DNA of 64,000 bases from Brachybacterium sillae (lineage in GTDB: Bacteria; Actinomycetota; Actinomycetes; Actinomycetales; Dermabacteraceae): positions 682,001-746,000 of the forward strand of contig NZ_JAFEUW010000001.1 of the NCBI RefSeq assembly GCF_025028335.1, read 5' to 3'. A program made the position numbers and the translations under genes. The notes under the pieces are model-generated. The model was not told the DNA's origin, ran no database searches, and worked only from the letters and a program-made list of their open reading frames with translations. Positions 18,211 through 30,248 of this stretch are shown in pieces (within the stretch, counting starts at the first letter, position 1; each line of letters begins with the position of its first letter).

Positions 18211-19896
18211 ATGACCGACGCCACAACCGCTGACCGCACCCGCACTGCCCTCGATGCCCTCGCGGACGAGTACGTCGAGGATTGCGCCCGCCGCGACCCG
18301 TTCCTGGCGACCTCCCTCGGGGTGCCCGGCCATGACGACCAGGTGACCGACTACTCGCCGCAGGCCCTGCAGGAGCGCGCCGAGGCCGCCCGCGCCCTGC
18401 TGGCGCGGATCGCCCAGGTGCGCGACGAGGACGAGGTCGATGCCGTGACCCGCGCCGCCCTGCAGGAGCGCCTGGGGGTGGAGATGGAGCTTCATGAGGC
18501 CCTGGTGCCGCACGCCCAGGTCAACAACCTGGCCTCGCCGCTGCAGTCGCGGGACGTGCTGGACCTGATGCCGACCGAGTCCGCGCAGGACTGGGAGGTG
18601 ATGGCGGCCCGCCTGGAACGTTTCCCGCAGGCGCTGACCAGCTGGGCCGAGTCGCTGCGGTTCGCGGCCGATCGGGGTGTGCTGTGGGCCCGTCGTCAGC
18701 TGGAGCTCGGTGCCGCCCAGGCCCGCTCCTACGCGGATCCCGACAGCGGCTTCTTCGCTCGCCTGGGCACGGGCTCCGGACTCGATGGCGACCTCGCGCA
18801 GGCGGTGCGGGAGGGTGCGGCGAAGGCCGCCCGCGCCTACCTGGATCTGGCCGAGGTGCTCGAGGAGCTCGCCCCCCGCGCCCCGGAGAAGGACTCGGTG
18901 GGGCGTGAAGCCTACGCCCTCCACTCGCGGGTGTTCCTCGGTGAACAGGTGGATCTCGACGAGACCTACGCCTGGGGTGTCGAGGAGCTGCGGCGGATCA
19001 TCGCCGAGCAGGAGGAGGTCGCCGCACGCATCAACGATCACTACGGCACCGGGGCAGGACGCTCCGTCGAGGCGGCCCGCGCTGCGCTGCGCGCGGACCC
19101 TGCCCGCGTGCTGCACGGCCGTGAGGCTCTGCAGGCGTGGATGCAGGAGCTGTCGGATCGCGCCGTCGCGGACCTCGCCGACACCCACTTCGACATCCCC
19201 GAGCCGCTGCGCCGCCTGGAGTGCCGCATCGGGGAGACCGGCTCCGGCGGCATCTACTACACCGGCCCCAGCGAGGACCTCACCCGGCCGGGCCGGATGT
19301 GGTGGGACGTGGCCGACGGGGTCGACGACTTCGACACCTGGTCGGAGACCACCACGGTGTACCACGAGGGGGTGCCCGGGCATCACCTGCAGGTCGGCAC
19401 GCAGACCCTGCAGGGTCAGCGGCTGAACCGGTGGCGCTCGCTGATGTGCTGGACGTCCGGTCACGGTGAGGGGTGGGCCCTGTACGCGGAGCGGTTGATG
19501 GAGCAGCTGGGCTACCTCGAGGACGACGGCGACCGGCTGGGCATGCTCGATGCGCAGCGGTTCCGTGCCGGCCGGGTGGTGCTGGACATCGGCCTGCACT
19601 GCGAGCTGCCGATGCCCCAGGACCTCCCCGGCTCCGCCGGTGGGCGCTGGGACTACGACTCCGCGTGGCAGTTCGTGGCCGCGCACTGGTCCGACCCCGA
19701 GCCGCAGCGCCGTTTCGAGCTGCACCGCTACCTCGGTTGGCCCGGACAGGCCCCGTCGTACAAGGTGGGGCAGCGACTGTGGGAGCAGCTGCGAGCCGAC
19801 AGCGACGACGCCGGGGTGGACCCGCGGGACTTCCACCGGCGCGCCCTCGAGCTCGGCAGCCTGCCGCTGAGCGTGCTGCGGGAGGCTCTGCGATGA
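18211..19896 (+). CDS. DUF885 family metallopeptidase-like protein
   Basis: A 561-residue protein of the DUF885 family, whose members are predicted zinc peptidases. The zinc-binding HExxH-type helix appears as YHEGVPGHHLQ (around residue 385), and the partner glutamate is in SGHGEGWALYAERLM. The ordering of these two motifs and the closing LGWPGQAPSYKVG are typical. There is no signal peptide, so it should act in the cytoplasm. The substrate is unknown. Its stop overlaps the maf start (ATGA), placing it in one transcript with maf. The ATG at 18211 lacks a strong ribosome-binding site. Confidence 0.85.
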   Translation: MTDATTADRTRTALDALADEYVEDCARRDPFLATSLGVPGHDDQVTDYSPQALQERAEAARALLARIAQVRDEDEVDAVTRAALQERLGVEMELHEALVPHAQVNNLASPLQSRDVLDLMPTESAQDWEVMAARLERFPQALTSWAESLRFAADRGVLWARRQLELGAAQARSYADPDSGFFARLGTGSGLDGDLAQAVREGAAKAARAYLDLAEVLEELAPRAPEKDSVGREAYALHSRVFLGEQVDLDETYAWGVEELRRIIAEQEEVAARINDHYGTGAGRSVEAARAALRADPARVLHGREALQAWMQELSDRAVADLADTHFDIPEPLRRLECRIGETGSGGIYYTGPSEDLTRPGRMWWDVADGVDDFDTWSETTTVYHEGVPGHHLQVGTQTLQGQRLNRWRSLMCWTSGHGEGWALYAERLMEQLGYLEDDGDRLGMLDAQRFRAGRVVLDIGLHCELPMPQDLPGSAGGRWDYDSAWQFVAAHWSDPEPQRRFELHRYLGWPGQAPSYKVGQRLWEQLRADSDDAGVDPRDFHRRALELGSLPLSVLREALR

Positions 19897-20561
19897 GCCT
19901 CGATCACACCCTGCAGGGGGATCCCGACGCCCTTCTGTTGTTGGCCTCTGCCTCGGCCGGTCGCCGCCGCACCCTGGAGCGTGCCGGGATCCTCCACGCT
20001 GCGCTGGCCACCGACCTCGAGGAGGATGCGCTGCTGGCCGCCCACCCCGACCTGCAGCCCGCCGACCAGGTGCTGCTGTTGGCACGGGCGAAGGCCGAGG
20101 CCGCGGTGGCCGCCACCGCCGAGGACGGCGGCGGGTACGTGGTGCTCGGCTGCGATTCGATGCTGCAGCTCGACGGCGAGGTGGTCGGCAAACCCCACCT
20201 GCCCGAGACCGCTCGCGACCGGTGGCGGCGCATGCGCGGCCGCGAGGGCGTCCTGCACAGCGGGCACTGGCTGGTCGATGACCGGGACCCGGAGGACGGC
20301 GGCACCGGTGCCACGTTCGGGGCGACCGCCTCGACCATCGTGCGCTTCGCCGCCCTCACGGACGAGGAGATCGACGCTTACGTCGACACCGGGGAACCCC
20401 TCGAGGTGGCGGGGGCGTTCACCATCGACGGTTTCGGCGGGCCCTTCATCTCCGGCATCGACGGGGACCCGCATGCGGTCGTCGGCCTCTCGCTGCCGCT
20501 GCTGCGGGAGCTGCTCGCACAGATCGAGGTGCCGCTGCCCCTGCTGTGGCGCCGGTACTAG
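19893..20561 (+). CDS. maf: Maf-family nucleotide pyrophosphatase
   Basis: House-cleaning enzyme that hydrolyses non-canonical nucleoside triphosphates (dTTP/UTP and modified bases in characterised members). Seen: [18 protein letters not shown] at the start, [18 protein letters not shown] with the catalytic Asp, and [20 protein letters not shown] near the end. The 222 residues fit the family; the loop around residues 125-140 is slightly expanded ([12 protein letters not shown]). The ATG at 19893 is preferred over upstream starts because it overlaps the previous stop and begins the conserved fold. Followed 38 bases later by the carboxylase alpha gene. Confidence 0.9.
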   Translation: MSLDHTLQGDPDALLLLASASAGRRRTLERAGILHAALATDLEEDALLAAHPDLQPADQVLLLARAKAEAAVAATAEDGGGYVVLGCDSMLQLDGEVVGKPHLPETARDRWRRMRGREGVLHSGHWLVDDRDPEDGGTGATFGATASTIVRFAALTDEEIDAYVDTGEPLEVAGAFTIDGFGGPFISGIDGDPHAVVGLSLPLLRELLAQIEVPLPLLWRRY

Positions 20562-20599
20562 ACTCGGCCCCTGCACGGACGCCTGGAAAGGACCCCCGC

Positions 20600-22378
<1,779 letters not shown>

Positions 22379-22434
22379 GGCCCTGCCCCGCCCCCGGTCG
22401 GACGTCCTGCCGGCACGTCGCTCGGCGCCGCGCT

Positions 22435-22451
22435 CGCCCGATCGTCGGGCG
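22435..22451. terminator. Candidate bidirectional terminator hairpin
   Basis: Seven-base perfect stem CGCCCGA/TCGGGCG with a three-base loop, in the 90-base gap between the convergent accA and lpdA-like genes. It is short and has no T-run, so function is uncertain. Confidence 0.4.
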
Positions 22452-22468
22452 CGCCGGGCGGTGCGTGC

Positions 22469-23938
22469 TCAGACCTGACCGACGACCTGGCGGGCGACCT
22501 CGGCCGTGGAACCGGAGACCGACGGGTACACGGTGAAGGCGCGGGCGACGGCCTCCGCCGTCAGGCGCTGGCTGACGGCCAGGGAGATCGGGTGAATGAG
22601 GTCGCTGGCGCGGGGTGCCACCACCACGCCGCCGAGCACGGTGTGGGAGTCGGGCCGGACGATGAGCTTCACGAAGCCCTCGCGGACGCCCTGCATCTTG
22701 GCCCGCGGGTTCGTCGCCAGCGGCAGGGTGAGCACCTCGGCGGCGATGTGCCCGTCGCTCACCTCCTGCTCCGAATGCCCCACGGTGGCGATCTCCGGGC
22801 TGGTGAACACGGCCGAGGCGACCTGGTTCGGGATCAGCGGGGCGACGGCCTCCCCGAGGGCGTGGTACATGGCGGTGCGGCCCTGCATCGCTGCGACGGA
22901 CGCCAGCGGGTACACCCCGGTGCAGTCCCCGGCCGCATAGAGTCCGCGCACATTCGTCCGGGAGACCCGGTCGGTCTCGATGTGGCCGCTGGGTTTCACC
23001 CGCACATGGGCCTCCTCCAGGCCCAACCCGCGGGTGGAGGGCACACCGCCGACGGCCATCAGCAGGTGACTGCCCCGCAGCACGGTGCCGTCGGCGAGGG
23101 TCACCAGCACCTCATCACCCTCAACGCGGGCGGCTTCGGCGCGGGTGCGGGCGTGGACCCTCACCCCGCGCTCGGCGAAGGACTCCTCCAGGGCGCGGGC
23201 GGCATCCGGGTCGCTGCCCGGCAGCACCTGGTCCCGGGAGGAGACGAGCGTGACCTCACTGCCGAGAGCCCGGTAGGCGCTGGCGAACTCGGCGCCGGTC
23301 ACGCCGGAGCCGACGACGATCAGATGCTCGGGCAGTTCCGTCAGGTCATACACCTGGGTCCAGGTGAGGATGCGGCGGCCGTCGGGCCGGGCGGTGGGCA
23401 GCTCCCGCGGGCGGGCACCGACGGCGATCAGGCCGACGTCGGCCGTGAGCCGCCCGCCGACGCTTCCATCCGGATCGACGACCTCCACCGTGTTGGGGCC
23501 GGCCAGACGGCCCCGGCCGGTGATCACCCGCACCCCTGCGCGTTCCAGTGCGGCCCGGATGTCGTCCGACTGTGCCTGCGCGAGGCGCCGCACGCGGGCG
23601 TTGACCGCAGCGAGATCCACGGTGAGGGCACCGGAGGTGGGGGCGGCAGCGGAATCCGCATCACGGATCCCCAGGGCGCCGGAGCGCGCGACCACATCCA
23701 GCACCTCGGCGGTGGCGATGAGGGTCTTCGACGGCACGACATCGGTGAGGACGGCGGCGCCGCCCAGGCCGCGTTCCTCGATCAAAGACACCTCGGCTCC
23801 CAGCCGTGCCGCTGTCAACGCTGCTTCGTAGCCACCGGGGCCGCCTCCGATGATGACGACGCGGACGCGGTCCTCGCGGCGGGTGATGCGATCAGGGTCC
23901 GGGGGCAGGTCAGTGCTGAGATCGGTCACGCCCGCCAT
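22469..23938 (-). CDS. lpdA: LpdA-like NAD(P)H quinone oxidoreductase (flavoprotein disulfide reductase family)
   Basis: FAD- and NAD(P)H-binding protein of the disulfide reductase family. The FAD fold opens VVIIGGGPGGYEAALTAARLG; the NAD site is IVVGSGVTGAEFASAYRALG and the second FAD motif is RGLYAAGDCTGVYPL. The active-site disulfide of true lipoamide dehydrogenases is missing: the segment reads GLGGAAVLTDVVPSKTL with no cysteine pair. Mycobacterium LpdA (Rv3303c) has the same loss and acts as a quinone reductase. The ATG at 23936-23938 gives 489 residues; GTG at 23929 is the alternative. Divergent from pnp. Confidence 0.85.
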   Translation of the reverse strand: MAGVTDLSTDLPPDPDRITRREDRVRVVIIGGGPGGYEAALTAARLGAEVSLIEERGLGGAAVLTDVVPSKTLIATAEVLDVVARSGALGIRDADSAAAPTSGALTVDLAAVNARVRRLAQAQSDDIRAALERAGVRVITGRGRLAGPNTVEVVDPDGSVGGRLTADVGLIAVGARPRELPTARPDGRRILTWTQVYDLTELPEHLIVVGSGVTGAEFASAYRALGSEVTLVSSRDQVLPGSDPDAARALEESFAERGVRVHARTRAEAARVEGDEVLVTLADGTVLRGSHLLMAVGGVPSTRGLGLEEAHVRVKPSGHIETDRVSRTNVRGLYAAGDCTGVYPLASVAAMQGRTAMYHALGEAVAPLIPNQVASAVFTSPEIATVGHSEQEVSDGHIAAEVLTLPLATNPRAKMQGVREGFVKLIVRPDSHTVLGGVVVAPRASDLIHPISLAVSQRLTAEAVARAFTVYPSVSGSTAEVARQVVGQV

Positions 23939-23982
23939 TGTGGCGCATCGGGCGGTGTCGTGCTCTGCGCTAGGTTGCCTGC

Positions 23983-24831
23983 ATGAGCCTTGCACCGAGC
24001 ATCCTGTCCCCCGTCGACCCGCCGGCGGATCCGTACCGCGCGGCCGAGGAGGCCGCCGCCGCGCTGCGCGAGGCCGCCGGCACCGACCATGACATCGCCC
24101 TCGTGCTCGGCTCCGGGTGGGGTGGCGCCGCCGACCTGCTCGGGGAGACGGTGTGGGAGGCCCCCGCCGACACCATCCCCGGGTTCCGGGCGCCCGCCGT
24201 GGCCGGCCATGTCGGCACCCTCCGGTCGATCCGTGTCGCCTCCACCGGCGCCCGGGTACTGGTGCTCGGGTCCCGCACCCACTTCTATGAGGGGCACGGG
24301 GCCGACGCCGTGGTGCACGGGGTGCGCACCGCCGCCGCGGCGGGCTGCCGCACCCTGGTGCTGACCAACGGCTGCGGCGGACTCGAGCCGTCGTGGGCTC
24401 CCGGAACGCCCGTGCTGATCCGGGACCATCTGAACCTCACCGGTGCCACCCCGCTGCGCGGCGCCCGGTTCGTGGACCTCACCGACGTGTATTCCCCGCG
24501 GCTGCGGCAGATCGCCCACGAGGTCGATCCGCAGCTGCCGGAGGGCGTGTACGCGCAGTTCCACGGCCCCGCCTACGAGACCCCCGCGGAGGTGCGGATG
24601 GCCGGGGTGCTCGGCGCGCACCTGGTGGGCATGTCCACCGCGCTGGAGGCGATCGCCGCTCGGGAGGCCGGCATGGAGGTGCTCGGGATCTCCCTGGTCA
24701 CCAACCATGCGGCGGGCATCAGCCCCCAGCCCCTCAGCCACGAGGAGGTGCTGCAGGCCGGACGCGACGCCGGGCCACGGATCTCCGACCTGCTGGCGCG
24801 GATCGTCGAGCGGATCGAGGTGGCGCGATGA
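23983..24831 (+). CDS. punA: Purine-nucleoside phosphorylase
   Basis: Splits purine (deoxy)nucleosides with phosphate into base and pentose-1-phosphate. It is a trimeric, class I PNP by motif: VLGSGWGGAADLLGE, GRTH-like phosphate loop RTHFYEGHG, TNGCGGLEP, and the substrate-binding GPAYETPAEVRM with Glu, followed by VTNHAAGIS with Asn. Length 282 is usual. The ATG at 23983 overlaps nothing; only 44 bases separate it from the divergent flavoprotein gene. Its stop overlaps the start of the sugar-phosphate mutase, which would process its product. Confidence 0.93.
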   Translation: MSLAPSILSPVDPPADPYRAAEEAAAALREAAGTDHDIALVLGSGWGGAADLLGETVWEAPADTIPGFRAPAVAGHVGTLRSIRVASTGARVLVLGSRTHFYEGHGADAVVHGVRTAAAAGCRTLVLTNGCGGLEPSWAPGTPVLIRDHLNLTGATPLRGARFVDLTDVYSPRLRQIAHEVDPQLPEGVYAQFHGPAYETPAEVRMAGVLGAHLVGMSTALEAIAAREAGMEVLGISLVTNHAAGISPQPLSHEEVLQAGRDAGPRISDLLARIVERIEVAR

Positions 24832-26576
24832 GCGACGCGACCCGCCCGAGCCTGCTGAGCGAGCCGCTGCGGGATCGTGCCCGCGCCTGGGCCGCCGATG
24901 ACCCCGACCCCGTCACCCGCGCCGCCCTGGAGGCCCTCCTGACCGACGCCGAGGGCGGATCCGCCGCCGCGGCCGCGGAGATCACGGATGCCTTCCGGGG
25001 CCCCCTCGAGTTCGGCACCGCGGGGTTGCGCGGCCGCATGGGCCCCGGGGAGCACCGCATGAACCTCGCGGTCGTCTCCCGGGCCGCCCGGGGGCTCGCC
25101 GATCACCTGCTGGGTCTACTCGGCGGCGCCGGCACGGACACCGCCCCGCTGGTGGTGATCGGGTACGACGCGCGCCACAACTCGCAGGCCTTCGCCGAGC
25201 GCTCCGCCGCGATCATGACGGCGGCGGGGTGCCGGGTGGCGCTGCTGGACCGGCACGGTCCGACACCGTTGGTGGCTTTCGCGGTGCGTCACCTCGGGGC
25301 CGACGCCGGGGTGGTCGTCACCGCCAGCCACAATCCTCCCGCCGACAACGGGTACAAGGTGTACCTCGGCGGCCGGGCCGCGGAGGAGACCGGCCGCGGC
25401 GTGCAGATCGTCCCGCCGTCGGATGCGCAGATCTCCGCAGCGATCGCCGCCGTCGGACCGGTGCGGCAGATCCCCGTCGCCTCCGAGGGCTGGGAGCTGC
25501 TCGGGGAGGACCTGCGGGAGGACTACCTCACCGCGATCAGCGCGATCCTCGACCCGGCCGCGCCACGGCAGGTGCGGATCGTGCACACCGCCATGCACGG
25601 GGTCGGCCACGAGATCGCCACCACCGCCCTGGCCCGTGCCGGGTTCAGCGACGTCCACCCGGTGGCGAAGCAGGCCGATCCCGACCCGGACTTCCCCACC
25701 GTCGACTTCCCCAACCCGGAGGAGCCCGGGGCCATCGACCTCGCCCTGGAGCTCGCCCGCACCGTCGAGGCCGACGTCGTCGTCGCCAATGACCCCGATG
25801 CGGACCGCTGCGCCGCCGCCGTCCTCGACCCCCACCTGGGGGCGTGGCGGATGCTGCGCGGTGACGAGCTCGGCGTGCTGCTGGGGTCGGCCGTGCTGGA
25901 GCGGACCCGCGCCGGTGGGGTCGCACAGTCGGTGGTCTCCAGCCGCTGGCTGAGCCGCATCGCGCAGGCCCAGGGCCGACCCGCCACCACCACGTTGACC
26001 GGGTTCAAGTGGATCGCCCGCACCCCCGGGATCGTCGTCGGGTACGAGGAGGCCATCGGCTACTGCGTGCTGCCGGAGGTCGTGCGGGACAAGGACGGGC
26101 TCTCGACGGTGCTGCTGGTGGCAGAGCTTGCGGCACGCGCCCGGGCCGCCGGTCGCACCCTCATCGACGATCTCGATGACCTGGCGCGCCGCCACGGCCT
26201 GTTCGCCACCGATCAGCTGTCAATCCGGGTCGAGGATCTCTCGCTCATCGGACGGATGATGCAGCAGCTGCGCACCACCCCGCCGTCGACCCTCGCGGGG
26301 GCCGAGGTGACGGCCCTGACCGACCTGTCCCGCGGCTCGGTGGAGACCACCGGTCTGCCGCCGACGGACGGTGTGATGCTGATGACCGCTCAGGATGACC
26401 GGGTGATCGTGCGACCCTCCGGCACCGAGCCGAAGCTCAAGTGCTACCTGGAGGTGGTGGAGCACGTCGCACCCGAGGCCTCCATGGAGGACCTCACCGC
26501 CCACCGGGAGCGCGCTGCGGAGCGGCTGCAGCGGCTCACGGAGGACATGCGTCGGGCCCTGACCCTGCCGGACTGA
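24828..26576 (+). CDS. Phosphohexomutase/phosphopentomutase (PGM2-like)
   Basis: Alpha-D-phosphohexomutase superfamily enzyme of the long, PGM2-like class (582 residues). Visible: GTAGLRGRMGPGEHRMN, the phospho-serine loop VVTASHNPPADNGYK, the metal site ANDPDADRCAAAV, the sugar-binding GYEEAIGY and the phosphate-binding RPSGTEPKLKCY. Members of this class act on ribose-1-phosphate and deoxyribose-1-phosphate as well as hexose phosphates. Placed directly after pnp by an ATGA overlap, a phosphopentomutase role (making ribose-5-phosphate or the substrate of deoC) fits best, by inference. Many prokaryotic annotations would call it phosphomannomutase. Confidence 0.9.
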   Translation: MSDATRPSLLSEPLRDRARAWAADDPDPVTRAALEALLTDAEGGSAAAAAEITDAFRGPLEFGTAGLRGRMGPGEHRMNLAVVSRAARGLADHLLGLLGGAGTDTAPLVVIGYDARHNSQAFAERSAAIMTAAGCRVALLDRHGPTPLVAFAVRHLGADAGVVVTASHNPPADNGYKVYLGGRAAEETGRGVQIVPPSDAQISAAIAAVGPVRQIPVASEGWELLGEDLREDYLTAISAILDPAAPRQVRIVHTAMHGVGHEIATTALARAGFSDVHPVAKQADPDPDFPTVDFPNPEEPGAIDLALELARTVEADVVVANDPDADRCAAAVLDPHLGAWRMLRGDELGVLLGSAVLERTRAGGVAQSVVSSRWLSRIAQAQGRPATTTLTGFKWIARTPGIVVGYEEAIGYCVLPEVVRDKDGLSTVLLVAELAARARAAGRTLIDDLDDLARRHGLFATDQLSIRVEDLSLIGRMMQQLRTTPPSTLAGAEVTALTDLSRGSVETTGLPPTDGVMLMTAQDDRVIVRPSGTEPKLKCYLEVVEHVAPEASMEDLTAHRERAAERLQRLTEDMRRALTLPD

Positions 26577-26586
26577 GCCGGACGCT

Positions 26587-26620
26587 GCGGGGCGGGGCAC
26601 ATCGAGGTGCCCCGCCCCGC
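26587..26620. terminator. Bidirectional terminator hairpin
   Basis: Perfect 14-base stem GCGGGGCGGGGCAC/GTGCCCCGCCCCGC with a six-base loop, in the 61-base gap between the convergent mutase and deoC genes. The symmetry and position suggest it ends both transcripts. Confidence 0.75.
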
Positions 26621-26637
26621 GGCCTCTCAGCGGGTGA

Positions 26638-27327
<690 letters not shown>

Positions 27328-27389
27328 GCCCCTGATTCTCCCACGGGTGCCTCCTGCGGACGGAGGAACCTCGGCCCCTCGTAGACTCG

Positions 27390-28469
27390 GTGCGCGTGAG
27401 CACGCCCCCCTCCCCTGAATCCGCCGCAGACGCCGCCCGCCACGGTGACCGCCGTGACCGCCTGCGCCGGGTGGTGCTGCTGGCCGGGCCCTCCGGCTCC
27501 GGGAAGGGGTTGCTGGGCCGACGGGCGGGGCTGCCAGTGGTGCCGCTGGATGAGTTCTACCGCGACGCCGACGACCCCGGCCTCCCCCGTCGCTTCGGGA
27601 TCGTCGACTGGGACGACCCGGCGTCATGGCGCCGAGAGGATGCCCTGGAGGCTCTCCTCCGGCTGGCCCGTCACGGCCACTCCGAGATCCCCGAGTACTC
27701 CATTCCGCGGTCCCGCCGCGAGGGCACGCGCCTGCTCGACGCGACCGGCGCCCCCCTGATCGTGGCGGAGGGGATCTTCGCGGCGGAACTGCTGGAACCC
27801 CTGCGAGAGAGCGGCCTGCTGGCCGATGCCCTGGTGTTGAACCGGCCGGTGCCGCTGGTGTTCGGGCTGCGCCTGGCGCGGGACCTGCGGGAGGGGCGCA
27901 AGAGCGTGCCGACGCTGCTGCGGCGTGGGTGGGCGCTCGCGCGTGAGCAGCACCAGGACATCCTGCACTGGCGAGCCGCGGGGATGCGCCCTGTGCGGTT
28001 GCGGGAGGGCGAGAGGTCCCTGCACCGGCTCGCCGCCTTGGCCGGCCCCGCGGTGCTGAGGATCGTCGCGGTGTGCTTCGTGCGCTCGGGACCCGACGGA
28101 GCCTGGGAGCTGCTGTCGGTGCGCAAACGCGACACCTCCACGTTCATGCAGGTCGGGGGGAAGATCGAGCCCGGCGAGACCGCAGCGGAAGCGGCCACCC
28201 GCGAAGTGCTGGAGGAGCTCGGAGAGCTCGTCGAACCGGAGCGGTGGGAGCCGCTGCTGGACGCCGTGGCCCCGGCCGCGAACGAACCGGACACGCTCGT
28301 GGACGCCACGGTGCTGCTGGCCCCGCCGGATTCCCTGCCCCGCCAGGTGCAGGTCCGGGCGGAGATCGAGGAGGCTCGCTGGCTGCGGGTGGACGTCGAG
28401 CCGGAAGTCCCGATCGCGCCGTTGATGCGTGACCGGATCCTGCCGGCGCTGCGCCGCTCCCTGCACTGA
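27390..28469 (+). CDS. Uridine kinase-like P-loop protein fused to a Nudix hydrolase
   Basis: Two domains in one chain of about 357 residues. The N-terminal 200 form a uridine kinase-like NMP/nucleoside kinase: P-loop [13 protein letters not shown], then [16 protein letters not shown] and VDWDDPASW with the substrate-binding Asp/Tyr pattern. From about residue 230 a Nudix hydrolase follows, with the Nudix box inside [23 protein letters not shown], shown here in part as [17 protein letters not shown]. The P-loop lacks the usual Ser/Thr after GK (it reads GKG), which may weaken kinase activity. GTG at 27390 or 27396 could start translation. In a nucleoside salvage region, combined kinase and sanitising roles are plausible but unproven. 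Confidence 0.8.
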   Translation: MRVSTPPSPESAADAARHGDRRDRLRRVVLLAGPSGSGKGLLGRRAGLPVVPLDEFYRDADDPGLPRRFGIVDWDDPASWRREDALEALLRLARHGHSEIPEYSIPRSRREGTRLLDATGAPLIVAEGIFAAELLEPLRESGLLADALVLNRPVPLVFGLRLARDLREGRKSVPTLLRRGWALAREQHQDILHWRAAGMRPVRLREGERSLHRLAALAGPAVLRIVAVCFVRSGPDGAWELLSVRKRDTSTFMQVGGKIEPGETAAEAATREVLEELGELVEPERWEPLLDAVAPAANEPDTLVDATVLLAPPDSLPRQVQVRAEIEEARWLRVDVEPEVPIAPLMRDRILPALRRSLH

Positions 28470-28487
28470 GGCCGCGCGGCCCGCTGC

Positions 28488-29807
28488 TCAGGCGATACGG
28501 TCGCGGACGATCCGGCGAGGGAGCAGCTCGGTGCCCTCCGGAGCCAGATCCCAGGCGCCGTCGATGGCCTCCTGGGCCCGGGCGAACCGCTCCGGGGTGT
28601 CGGTGTGCAGCACCGCAAGGACATCACCGGCGGCGACGGTCTCCCCGACGTGCCGCAGGATCTCCACCCCGGCCCCGGCCTGGACGCTCTCCCCCGGGCG
28701 CGACCGCCCGGCGCCGAGCCGCCACCCGGCCACGCCGACCTTCAAGGCGTCCAGTGACCGCACCACTCCGGCGCGATCCGCGCGAATCTCCGCGGTGTGC
28801 GCGGCCTGCGGCAGCGGAGCCTCCGGGTCGCCTCCCTGCGCGCGGATCATCCGCCGCCACACGTCCATGGCCCGGCCGTCCCGCAGGGCGGCCTCCACGT
28901 CGACATCCGGGCGGCCGGCGGCGGTGAGCATCTCGCGGGCCAGGGCCACTGTCAGCTCCACCACGTCGGCGGGCCCGCCACCGGCGAGCACCTCCACGCT
29001 CTCGCGCACTTCGAGGGCGTTGCCGACGGTGCGACCCAGCGGCGCCGACATGTCGGTGAGCAGCGCGACCGTCCGCACCCCGGCATCGGTGCCGAGATCG
29101 ACCATGGTGCGGGCGAGCTCCCGAGCGTCGGACTCCTCGCGCATGAACGCCCCGGCGCCGGTCTTCACATCCAGCACCAGCGAGGCGGTGCCCTCCGCGA
29201 TCTTCTTGCTCATGATGGAACTGGCGATCAGGGGGATCGCCTCGACGGTTCCGGTGACGTCCCGCAGGGCGTACAGCTTCTTGTCGGCGGGCGCGAGGCC
29301 GCTGCCGGCCGCGCAGATCACGGCCCCGACCTCGTCGAGCTGCCGCATCATCTCGTCGTTCGTCAGCGACGCCCGCCAGCCGGGGATGGCCTCCAGCTTG
29401 TCGAGGGTGCCGCCGGTGTGGCCGAGGCCGCGGCCCGACAGCTGCGGCACCGCGACGTCGAACACCGCCACCAGCGGTGCGAGCGGAAGGGTGATCTTGT
29501 CGCCGACTCCTCCGGTGGAGTGCTTGTCCGCGGTGGGGTGGCGCAGCGCCGAGAAGTCCATCCGCTCCCCGCTGGCGATCATCGCGTTCGTCCAGCGGGA
29601 GATCTCCGCCCGCTCCATGCCGCGCAGCAGGATCGCCATCGCGAGGGCCGCCATCTGCTCCTCCGCCACCACACCGCGGGTGTAGGCGTCGACGACCCAG
29701 TCGATCTGCTCGTCGCTGAGCCGCCCGCCGTCGCGCTTGGTGCGGATGACGTCGACGGCGTCGAAGGGCTCGACGGTCCGATCGGCGGAGGGGGTGGCGG
29801 TGGTCAT
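28488..29807 (-). CDS. deoA: Thymidine phosphorylase
   Basis: Cleaves thymidine (and deoxyuridine) with phosphate, releasing deoxyribose-1-phosphate. The 439-residue protein has the family's DVIRTKRDGGRLSDEQIDW opening, the phosphate loop KHSTGGVGDKITLPLAPL, GRGLGHTGGTLDKLEA, and SSIMSKKIAEG with the catalytic lysines. The C-terminal alpha/beta domain carries LKVGVAGWRLGAGRSRPGE. The ATG at 29805-29807 overlaps the cdd stop (ATGA), so it is the last gene of the uptake/salvage operon. Family members include pyrimidine-nucleoside phosphorylases with wider substrate range. Confidence 0.94.
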   Translation of the reverse strand: MTTATPSADRTVEPFDAVDVIRTKRDGGRLSDEQIDWVVDAYTRGVVAEEQMAALAMAILLRGMERAEISRWTNAMIASGERMDFSALRHPTADKHSTGGVGDKITLPLAPLVAVFDVAVPQLSGRGLGHTGGTLDKLEAIPGWRASLTNDEMMRQLDEVGAVICAAGSGLAPADKKLYALRDVTGTVEAIPLIASSIMSKKIAEGTASLVLDVKTGAGAFMREESDARELARTMVDLGTDAGVRTVALLTDMSAPLGRTVGNALEVRESVEVLAGGGPADVVELTVALAREMLTAAGRPDVDVEAALRDGRAMDVWRRMIRAQGGDPEAPLPQAAHTAEIRADRAGVVRSLDALKVGVAGWRLGAGRSRPGESVQAGAGVEILRHVGETVAAGDVLAVLHTDTPERFARAQEAIDGAWDLAPEGTELLPRRIVRDRIA

Positions 29808-30241
29808 CGTCGGTCGTTCTCCTCGAGGTCGGACGGCCCGAAGGCCTGGGGCAGGAAGCCGCCGAGCGGGACGGGGCCCGTCGGCGTCAGCAGCAGGAAA
29901 TCGGCGGCGGCGTGCTCGGCCAGCAACTGGCGGCAGCGGCCGCAGGGCATGATCACCTGGCCGTGGCCGTTCACGCACACGGCGCGACGCAACCGACCAC
30001 CGCCGCCACGCACCAGGTCGCTCACCATGCCGCATTCGGCGCACAGGGTGACGCCGTACCCGGCGTTCTCGACGTTGCAGCCGGAGACGCACCGGCCGTC
30101 GTCGACGAGCCCCGCCGCCCCCACGCGGTACCGCGAATACGGGGCGTAGGCCGCGGCGGCGGCCTCCACTGCGAGGGCATGCAGGTCAGTGAACTCGGCG
30201 GGCACCGGGGTGGTGGCGGGGCGCTGATCGTCGGGGCTCAT
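29804..30241 (-). CDS. cdd: Cytidine deaminase
   Basis: Zinc enzyme turning cytidine/deoxycytidine into uridine/deoxyuridine, feeding deoA. The 145-residue protein shows YAPYSRYRVGAAGL, the substrate loop GCNVENAGYG, and the zinc motif pieces CAEC (with catalytic Glu) and MPCGRCRQLL. I choose ATG at 30239-30241, with GAGG five bases upstream, over the GTG two codons earlier. It is coupled to the upstream permease (stop at 30249) and to deoA by overlap. Confidence 0.94.
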   Translation of the reverse strand: MSPDDQRPATTPVPAEFTDLHALAVEAAAAAYAPYSRYRVGAAGLVDDGRCVSGCNVENAGYGVTLCAECGMVSDLVRGGGGRLRRAVCVNGHGQVIMPCGRCRQLLAEHAAADFLLLTPTGPVPLGGFLPQAFGPSDLEENDRR

Positions 30242-30248
30242 CCGCACC

